Shown: in pieces, positions 33,325-39,512 of the stretch | Layout of the letters: every line of letters begins with the position of its first letter | How positions within the stretch are numbered: position 1 is the stretch's first letter | From: DATKQY01 sp035532475 | GTDB taxonomy: Bacteria > Actinomycetota > Acidimicrobiia > Acidimicrobiales > Bog-793 | NCBI GenBank assembly: GCA_035532475.1 | Contig: DATKQY010000050.1 | Coordinates: forward strand, 1 to 54,133 | DNA length: 54,133 bases | Reading direction: 5' to 3' | Program-made: the position numbers and the translations under genes | The notes under the pieces: model-generated | What the model was told of the DNA's origin: nothing | The model's input: the letters and a program-made list of their open reading frames with translations, nothing else | Databases searched by the model: none

Positions 33325-34989
33325 ATGGCCGAGAACTGGCACGAGCCCGAAGAGATGAGCCCGCCGGGCGGGGAGTTCGGCGCGGTCCTCGACGAGGCGC
33401 ACATCGGCGACATCGAGGGCGCGCTCGGCACCATCCGACAGCACGACGTCGGCGCCCGACGCTCCTGGGGCGCCCGGATCCTGACGCTGCTCGCGATCAT
33501 CGGCCCCGGGCTGATCGTGATGGTCGGCGACAACGACGCCGGCGGCGTCTCGACCTACGCGCAGGCCGGACAGAACTTCGGCCTCAGCCTCTTGTGGACG
33601 CTCCCGCTGCTGATCCCCGTGCTGATCGTCAACCAGGAGATGGTCGTGCGCCTCGGGGCGGTGACCGGCGTCGGCCACGCCCGCCTGATCAGCGAGCGGT
33701 TCGGCAGGTTCTGGGGGCTGTTTTCGGTCGTCGACCTGTTCGTCTTGAACTTCTTGACGATCGTGACCGAGTTCATCGGGGTGAGCCTCGCCCTCGGCTA
33801 CTTCGGCGTGAGCTCGTACGTGTCGGTGCCGGTCGCCGCCGTCGGGCTCATCGCCATCACCGCCAGCGGGAGCTTCCGGCGCTGGGAGCGGTTCATGCTG
33901 CTCTTTGTCGTGGCGAACTTCCTCGTCATCCCGCTCGTCATCTTCAGTCACCCCCGTCTCGGTCCCGTCGTCAGCGGCTTTTTCGTCCCAGGCATCCAAG
34001 GTGGCGTGAGCTCGACCGCGGTGCTGCTGATCATCGCCATCGTCGGGACGACGGTCGCCCCCTGGCAGCTGTTCTTCCAGCAGTCGAACATCGTCGACAA
34101 GCGGATCACGCCCCGCTGGATCAACTACGAGCGGGCCGACACCGTGATCGGCTCGCTCGTCACCGTGTTCGCCGCCACGCTGATCGTCGCCACGGCAGCG
34201 TTCGCCTTCAAGGGAACCCGCCTGTTCGGCCGCTTCTCCAACGCCGGAGGCGTGGCTCGTGGGCTCGAGCACTACCTCGGCAACGGCGCCGGCACGCTCT
34301 TCTCGATCGTGCTGCTGAACGCGTCGATCATCGGCGCGGCCGCGGTCACGCTCGCGACCTCCTACGCGTTCGGGGACATCTCCGGTCTGAAGCACTCCCT
34401 GCACCGCGGCTTTGCCGACGCCAAGCCCTTCTACGCGAGCTTCTCGGGCCTCGTCCTCCTGGCAGCGGCGATCGTCCTCATCCCGCACGCGCCGCTCGGC
34501 GTGATCACGACCGCCGTGCAGGCGCTGGCCGGCGTCCTCCTCCCGAGCGCGACGGTCTTCTTGCTACTCCTCTGCAACGACCGCGCGGTGCTCGGGCCGT
34601 GGGTGAACCACCCCTGGTTGAACGTGCTCTCCGGCGTGATCATCTCGGTGCTGCTGGCGCTCTCGTTCATCTTGATGGCCACGACCGTCTTCCCGCACCT
34701 CGGCATCACGGTGCTGATCGCGGTCATGGCCGTGGTCCTCGTCGCGGGCGCCACCGCCTCGGTCGTCGTCGCGCTTCGCATGCACGGCGAGCGCAAAGTC
34801 GCGCTCGCGCTGGCGACCGTGCCGGACCGACCGCGCGACACCTGGAGGATGCCCCCCCTCGCCCTGCTAGAACCGCCGAGATGGACGCGCGGCCGGAAGC
34901 TCACGATGTACATCCTCGAGGCCTACCTCAGCCTCGCGGTCATCCTGCTCGTCGTGAAGGCGGTCCAGCTCGGGACGGGTCACCACTGA
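33325..34989 (+). CDS. NRAMP-related Mg2+ transporter (NRMT/NMT type)
   Basis: SLC11/NRAMP-fold membrane transporter of 554 aa with about 11 hydrophobic helices. The canonical TM1 motif DPGN is replaced by DNDAGG (residues 69-74). The TM6 MPH segment that binds transition metals through Met is replaced by TVAPWQLFFQQ (243-252). Loss of the Met and the altered TM1 loop fit the magnesium-transporting NRAMP branch, known from clostridial and Eggerthella members. The upstream M-box supports Mg2+ uptake independently. Residues 1-48 form a polar cytosolic leader. GGGAGG precedes the ATG and is buried in the predicted sequestering stem. The stop overlaps the next gene (CTGA). Confidence 0.9.
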   Translation: MAENWHEPEEMSPPGGEFGAVLDEAHIGDIEGALGTIRQHDVGARRSWGARILTLLAIIGPGLIVMVGDNDAGGVSTYAQAGQNFGLSLLWTLPLLIPVLIVNQEMVVRLGAVTGVGHARLISERFGRFWGLFSVVDLFVLNFLTIVTEFIGVSLALGYFGVSSYVSVPVAAVGLIAITASGSFRRWERFMLLFVVANFLVIPLVIFSHPRLGPVVSGFFVPGIQGGVSSTAVLLIIAIVGTTVAPWQLFFQQSNIVDKRITPRWINYERADTVIGSLVTVFAATLIVATAAFAFKGTRLFGRFSNAGGVARGLEHYLGNGAGTLFSIVLLNASIIGAAAVTLATSYAFGDISGLKHSLHRGFADAKPFYASFSGLVLLAAAIVLIPHAPLGVITTAVQALAGVLLPSATVFLLLLCNDRAVLGPWVNHPWLNVLSGVIISVLLALSFILMATTVFPHLGITVLIAVMAVVLVAGATASVVVALRMHGERKVALALATVPDRPRDTWRMPPLALLEPPRWTRGRKLTMYILEAYLSLAVILLVVKAVQLGTGHH

Positions 34990-36263
34990 GCACGCTTCGC
35001 GTCGCCTTCCTTGTCTACCGGGGCAATCCGCGCTGCGGCGGGCAGGGGGTCTACACGCGCCACCTCACGCGTGAGCTCGCCGCGCTCGGCCACCAGGTGA
35101 CGGTCTTCTCCGGGCAGCCGTACCCCGAGCTCGACGACGGCGTGGAGCTCGTCACCGTGCCGAGCCTCGACCTGTATCGCGAGCCGGATCCGTTCCGCAC
35201 CCCGCGCCTTCGCGAGCTGGCCTCGCCCGCCGACGTCATCGAGCTCGCGACGATGCGGACGGGCGGCTTCGGCGAGCCGCGCACGTTCTCGCTTCGCGCC
35301 CGCAGCGCGCTCGCCCGGCGCACCGGCCAGTTCGACGTCGTCCACGACGACCAGTGCCTCGGCACCGGGCTGCTCGGCATGCTCGACGACGGCTGGCCGC
35401 TCGTCACCACGATCCACCACCCGATCACCGTCGACCGCGCCCTCGACCTCGAGCACGCTGCGAGCCTGCTGCGCCGGGCGACGCTCCGGCGCTGGTACGG
35501 CTTCAGCGCGATGCAGGCCCGGGTGGCCCGGCAGATCCCGAGGGTCCTCACCGTCTCGGAGTCGTCCCGTCGTGACATCGTCGAGCAGCTCGGCGTCGAC
35601 GCCCGGCGCGTCGCCGTCGTGCCGGTCGGCGTCGAGCCTTCGGTGCACCGGCCCTACGCCCATGTCGCCCGTGTCCCCGGGCGGATCATGACGACCGCGA
35701 GCGCGGACGTCCCGCTGAAGGGGCTCGTCCCGCTGCTCGAGGCGGTGGCGAAGCTGAGGACCGAGCGTCCCGAGGCGCACCTCGTCGTCGTCGGGCGCCT
35801 GCGCGAGCAGAGCCCCGTCAACTCGGTGCTCGAGCGCCTCTGCCTCAGCGAAGCGGTGAGCTTCGTCTCGGGCGAGTCGGACGAGCGCATCGCCGAGCGT
35901 TACGCAGAGGCGACCTGCGCCGTGGTGCCCTCGCTCTACGAGGGCTTCTCGCTGCCGGCGGCCGAGGCGATGGCGTGCGGGGCCCCCCTGGTGGCCACGA
36001 CCGGCGGCGCCCTCCCCGAGGTCGTCGGGACCGACGGGGTGAGCGCGCTGCTCGTTCCGCCCGGCGACCCCGGCGCGCTGGCGCACGCCCTCGGCCGCCT
36101 GATGGACGACCCCGAGCTGTGCGCCCGCATCGGCGAGGCGGGTCGCCGGCGCGTGCTCGATCGCTTCACCTGGCGGGTCACCGCCCGGCGCACGGCGGAG
36201 GAGTACGGGAGCCTCCTGGCCGCCGGCGCCGGAGCCGGCCGGGGGGGAGGGACGAGATGCTGA
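34986..36263 (+). CDS. GT4-family glycosyltransferase with a CTG start
   Basis: Retaining GT-B glycosyltransferase of 425 aa. STLRVAFLVYRGNPRCGGQGVYTRHLTRELAALGHQVTVFSG is a complete GT4 N-terminus with the acceptor-side GGQGVY loop. VVGRLREQSPV and PSLYEGFSLPAAEAMACGAPLVATTGGALPEVVG (E-x7-E nucleotide-sugar site) are in the C-terminal half. Donor and acceptor are unknown. No ATG, GTG or TTG exists in frame near the N-terminus. CTG 34986 shares CTGA with the transporter stop and starts precisely at the conserved domain, so it is the likely coupled start. Followed by a methyltransferase with a 7-base overlap. Confidence 0.88.
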   Translation: MSTLRVAFLVYRGNPRCGGQGVYTRHLTRELAALGHQVTVFSGQPYPELDDGVELVTVPSLDLYREPDPFRTPRLRELASPADVIELATMRTGGFGEPRTFSLRARSALARRTGQFDVVHDDQCLGTGLLGMLDDGWPLVTTIHHPITVDRALDLEHAASLLRRATLRRWYGFSAMQARVARQIPRVLTVSESSRRDIVEQLGVDARRVAVVPVGVEPSVHRPYAHVARVPGRIMTTASADVPLKGLVPLLEAVAKLRTERPEAHLVVVGRLREQSPVNSVLERLCLSEAVSFVSGESDERIAERYAEATCAVVPSLYEGFSLPAAEAMACGAPLVATTGGALPEVVGTDGVSALLVPPGDPGALAHALGRLMDDPELCARIGEAGRRRVLDRFTWRVTARRTAEEYGSLLAAGAGAGRGGGTRC

Positions 36264-37153
36264 CCGTCGACCTCCGCCGGGCGCGCATCGGCCCCGGCCG
36301 GCGGGTCCTCGATCTCGGCTGCGGGGCGGGGCGCCACGCCTTCGCCTGCGCCAAGGCGGGCGCCGACGTCGTCGCGCTCGACGCCGACCCCGGGGAGGTC
36401 GCCGGGGTCGCCGCGTTGCTCGCCGCGATGCACGAGGCGGGGGAGGTGCCGCCTGCGACGGCGACCACGGCGCTCGTCGGCGACGCTGCCCGGCTGCCCT
36501 TCCCCGACGCCTCGTTCGACCGGGTCGTCGCCGCGGAGGTGCTCGAGCACCTCGTCGAGGACGAGGTCGTCGCCGCCGAGCTCGCCCGGGTGCTCGCGCC
36601 CGGCGGGCTGCTCGCCGTCAGCGTGCCGCGCGCGTGGCCGGAGCTCGTCAACTGGGCGCTGTCGCGCCAGTACCACGAGGTGGACGGGGGTCACGTGCGC
36701 ATCTACCGGCGCTCGCAGCTGCGCCGGCGTCTCGAGCGGGCAGGGCTGCGCCTCGTGCGGAGCCACCACGCCCACGCGCTCCACTCGCCGTACTGGTGGC
36801 TGCGCTGCCTGGTCGGCGTCGGCAGGGACGACCATCCGCTGGTCGCGGCCTACCACCGCTTCCTCGTCTGGGACATCGTGCGCCGCCCGGGGAGCCTGCG
36901 CCTGCTCGAGCGGCTGCTCGACCCGGTGCTCGGCAAGAGCCTGGTCCTCTACCTGGAGAAGCCCGCGTCCGTTCTGGCACCGGCGGACCCACGGCCGTCG
37001 CGCGTTGCGCAGCGGAACCTGGTGCCCCCGCCCCGCCCGTGCGCCGCCGGTGGCGAGGCGCCCGCGGACCTTGACGACGTGGCGTGCGCGGCGGCCGTGG
37101 ACGGCGCGGACGCGGCCGGGACGGTGGCGGCCGGCGCCCGGGGGCCGTCGTGA
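36257..37153 (+). CDS. Class I SAM-dependent methyltransferase
   Basis: The SAM-binding motif VLDLGCGAGRHAFACAKAG (about residues 17-35) and FDRVVAAEVLEHLVEDE, then LAPGGLLAVSVPRAWPE, identify a Methyltransf_11-type enzyme. The C-terminal third (HGGHVRIYRR..., WWLRCLVGVGRDDHPLVAAYHRFLVWDIV) resembles glycolipid or polyprenyl-linked methyltransferases only loosely. The last 55 residues are Pro/Ala-rich and disordered. ATG 36257 follows GGAGG by 7 bases and overlaps the glycosyltransferase stop. The product (298 aa) probably modifies the same unknown glycoconjugate. Confidence 0.85.
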   Translation: MLTVDLRRARIGPGRRVLDLGCGAGRHAFACAKAGADVVALDADPGEVAGVAALLAAMHEAGEVPPATATTALVGDAARLPFPDASFDRVVAAEVLEHLVEDEVVAAELARVLAPGGLLAVSVPRAWPELVNWALSRQYHEVDGGHVRIYRRSQLRRRLERAGLRLVRSHHAHALHSPYWWLRCLVGVGRDDHPLVAAYHRFLVWDIVRRPGSLRLLERLLDPVLGKSLVLYLEKPASVLAPADPRPSRVAQRNLVPPPRPCAAGGEAPADLDDVACAAAVDGADAAGTVAAGARGPS

Positions 37154-38223
37154 CGGAACTCGCCCGGACCCTCCCGGCCGGGCCCGGCCGGGAGGCGCTC
37201 GAGGAGACGGCGGCGACGATCGGCCGCGCCCAGCAGCCCGACGGGCTGATCCCGTGGTTCCGGGGCGGGCACGCCGACCCCTGGAACCACGTCGAGGCGG
37301 CGATGGCGCTCAGCGCCACCGGAGAGCTCGATGCCGCGGAGCGCGCCTACGGCTGGCTCGCGAGGAACCAGCGCGACGACGGCGCCTGGCACGCGTACTA
37401 CCACCCGGACGGCTCCGTCGAAGAGGCCAGGATCGACACCAACGCCACCGCCTACGTGGCGACCGGTGCGTGGCACCACTTCCTGTCGGGCGGCGACCTC
37501 GGCTTCCTCGAGGCGCTGTGGCCGGTCGTCGAGCGCGCCATCGGCTTCGTCCTCGCCCACCAGCGGCCAGGTGGGGAGATCTGCTGGTCGGTCGAGCCCT
37601 CCGGCTCGCCCGCCCCGGCGCTGCTTGCAGCCTCGAGCTCGCTCTACGGCAGCCTGGTCGCCGCCGTGGCGTGCGCTCGCGCGCTCGGCCGCGACTGGCC
37701 TGCCGCCGAGCGCGCCGCCGAGCGGTTGCGCTCGGCGATCGGCGGGCGCCCGTGGGCGTTCGCCCCGAAGGACGAGTTCGCCATGGACTGGTACTACCCG
37801 GTGCTCTCCGGCGCCGTGGAGGGCGTGCCCGCATGGAGGCGCCTCGAGGCGGGTCGCGAGGCGTTCGTGGTCGAGGGCCGTGGGGTGCGCTGCCGCTCCG
37901 ACGCCCGCTGGGTGACGACGGCGGAGACGGCAGAGTACGCGCTCGCGTGCGTCCGGATCGGCCGCGACGAGGAGGCCGAGGTGCTGCTCGGCTGGCTCGC
38001 CGACCAGCGTCAGGAGGACGGCTCGTACACGACCGGCCTCGTCTATCCGGAGCGCTCGGAGTTCCCGCCCGGCGAGCGAACGACGTACTCGGCTGCCGCT
38101 GTCGTCCTGGCTGCCGACGCGCTGGCCGGCGGGTTGGCGACGGCCAGCGTGTTCGGGGGGAGCGAGGTCAGGGGATCGGCAGGTCGCGCCCGTGCTCGCT
38201 CTCGGGCCGCGGGCCGAAGATGA
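37150..38223 (+). CDS. Alpha/alpha-toroid (prenyltransferase / squalene-cyclase-like) protein
   Basis: 357-aa protein with repeated QW-like helices: QQPDGLIPWF, NQRDDGAWHAYY, HQRPGGEICW and QRQEDGSYTTG. These are typical of the prenyltransferase/terpene-cyclase toroid and of related glycan-binding toroids. The DxDD-type catalytic motif of squalene cyclases is not evident. A sugar or lipid acceptor role is more likely than a cyclase, and I would not assign a reaction. GTG 37150 overlaps the methyltransferase stop (GTGA), so the protein ends a transporter-GT-MT-toroid operon. Its last 56 bases overlap the convergent NTF2-like gene. Confidence 0.75.
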   Translation: MTELARTLPAGPGREALEETAATIGRAQQPDGLIPWFRGGHADPWNHVEAAMALSATGELDAAERAYGWLARNQRDDGAWHAYYHPDGSVEEARIDTNATAYVATGAWHHFLSGGDLGFLEALWPVVERAIGFVLAHQRPGGEICWSVEPSGSPAPALLAASSSLYGSLVAAVACARALGRDWPAAERAAERLRSAIGGRPWAFAPKDEFAMDWYYPVLSGAVEGVPAWRRLEAGREAFVVEGRGVRCRSDARWVTTAETAEYALACVRIGRDEEAEVLLGWLADQRQEDGSYTTGLVYPERSEFPPGERTTYSAAAVVLAADALAGGLATASVFGGSEVRGSAGRARARSRAAGRR

Positions 38224-38620
38224 AGCGGTCGGCGGCCTCGATCGCGACGTCGTTGATGCTCGCCTCGCGGCGGCACATCAGGCCGTCCTCGGAGAACTCC
38301 CACAGTTCGTTGCCGTAGCTGCGCCACCAGGCTCCGGCGTCGTCGTGCCACTCGTACTGGAAGCGCACCGCGATACGGTCGTGGGTGAACGCCCACAGCT
38401 CCTTGCGGAGCGCGTAGTCGCGCTCCTTGGCCCACTTGCGCTCGAGGAAGGCGACCACCTCGTCCCTGCCCCGGAGGAGCTCGCTTCGGTTCCTCCAGAT
38501 CGTGTCGACCGTGTACGCCTGGGCGACGCGCTCGGGCTCGCGGGTGTTCCACGCGTCCTCGGCCGCCTGGACCTTCTGGCGGGCGGTCTCCTCGGTGAAG
38601 GGCGGCAGTGGCGGTCTCAT
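38168..38620 (-). CDS. NTF2-like protein (DUF1348 family)
   Basis: 150-aa single cone-fold (NTF2/SnoaL-like) domain. FTEETARQKVQAAEDAWNTREPERVAQAYTVDTIWRNRSELLRGRDEVVAFLERKW, then FQYEWHDDAGAWWRSYGNELWEF and IEAADRFIFGPRPESEHG, are the DUF1348 signature. Function of the family is not established; some NTF2-like members are isomerases or ligand binders. AAGGAG precedes ATG 38620. The gene is convergent with the toroid gene and overlaps its end. Confidence 0.85.
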   Translation of the reverse strand: MRPPLPPFTEETARQKVQAAEDAWNTREPERVAQAYTVDTIWRNRSELLRGRDEVVAFLERKWAKERDYALRKELWAFTHDRIAVRFQYEWHDDAGAWWRSYGNELWEFSEDGLMCRREASINDVAIEAADRFIFGPRPESEHGRDLPIP

Positions 38621-38717
38621 GGGCTCGGGCGCTCCTTCTCTCGGCGGCGGCCTGCTCTATGTTCGCTCGCGCGACGGCGTTGGGGGGACGTGGTCCCACC
38701 GCATCGCGCTCGGCGGT

Positions 38718-38745
38718 GCCGGACCGTCCCCGGGGGTCGTCCGGC
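38718..38745 (-). terminator. Hairpin terminating the pepN-methyltransferase operon
   Basis: GCCGGAC (38718-38724) pairs with GTCCGGC (38739-38745), with an inner CCCC/GGGG. Directly downstream (minus strand) of the methyltransferase stop at 38751. Confidence 0.5.
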
Positions 38746-38750
38746 CGCGG

Positions 38751-39512
38751 TCAGCCGATCTCGCGCCCGGGCGGGGAGGGTGGTCTTCGGCGCCGGAGCA
38801 CGCGCAGGCTCCCGCGCCCCGCCGGCGCGTCCTCCTCGAACGCGCCGGAGGCGAGCGCGTCGAGGTAGCACTCGTACGGCGGCCGCCCGCCGTCGGCGGG
38901 GTCCGGGAAGACGTCGTGGAACGCGAGGAAGCCCCCCGGCGCGACGTGCGGCGCCCATCCCCGGTAGTCGGCCCAGGCAGGCCCACGGCCGTGGCCGCCG
39001 TCGACGAACACGAGGCTGAGCGGCGTCCCCCACGCCGCCGCGATCGCCGGGGAATCGCCGATCAGGCCGACCACGAGCCCCTCGACCCCGGCCTCCTCCA
39101 CGTTCCGCCGCCACTCGGGCAGCGAGTCCATCCGACCGGTCCTCGCGTCGGTGAGCGAGGGATCGTGGTGCTCCCAGCCCGCCTGCATCTCCTCCGAGCC
39201 GCGGTGGTGGTCGACGCTGAAGCAGAGCCCCGCTGGGGCGCCTCCCTCGAGCGCGGCGACCAGGCCCGCCGCGAGGAAGAGGGTCGAGCGGCCCCGGTAG
39301 GCGCCGAGCTCGACGAGGGGTCCGAGGCCGCCGGCACCGGCGCGGTGGGCGACCTCAGCGAGTGCCAGCCCCTCGCCTTCTGGCATGAACCCCGGGGTCG
39401 TCCGCGCCCGTTCGAGGAGCGCTGCCGATCGCGAGGGCGCGGTCATCGGCGCGGGCGACGACTCGGACCCCACCAGGTGCGCAGCGAGGTGCGCCGGCCT
39501 CAGCCCGACCAC
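38751..39512 (-). CDS. Class I SAM-dependent methyltransferase (Methyltransf_24 type)
   Basis: LVELGAYRGRSTLFLAAGLVAALEGG is the SAM-binding glycine segment of the MT24/cephalosporin-hydroxylase-like subgroup. LVFVDGGHGRGPAWADYRGWAPHVAPGGFLAFHDVFPDPADGG is its conserved metal/SAM region. Small-molecule O-methylation is the usual guess, with the substrate unknown. GTG 39512 starts inside the pepN gene end (13-base overlap); ATG 39446 would give 231 aa and removes a polar N-terminal stretch. The C-terminus is Arg/Pro-rich. Confidence 0.78.
   Translation of the reverse strand: MVGLRPAHLAAHLVGSESSPAPMTAPSRSAALLERARTTPGFMPEGEGLALAEVAHRAGAGGLGPLVELGAYRGRSTLFLAAGLVAALEGGAPAGLCFSVDHHRGSEEMQAGWEHHDPSLTDARTGRMDSLPEWRRNVEEAGVEGLVVGLIGDSPAIAAAWGTPLSLVFVDGGHGRGPAWADYRGWAPHVAPGGFLAFHDVFPDPADGGRPPYECYLDALASGAFEEDAPAGRGSLRVLRRRRPPSPPGREIG

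Noticed and set aside
33034..34488. A 484-codon minus-strand frame over the riboswitch and transporter
   Set aside because: Asp/Glu/Arg-rich antisense shadow of a membrane-protein gene; overlaps the conserved aptamer.
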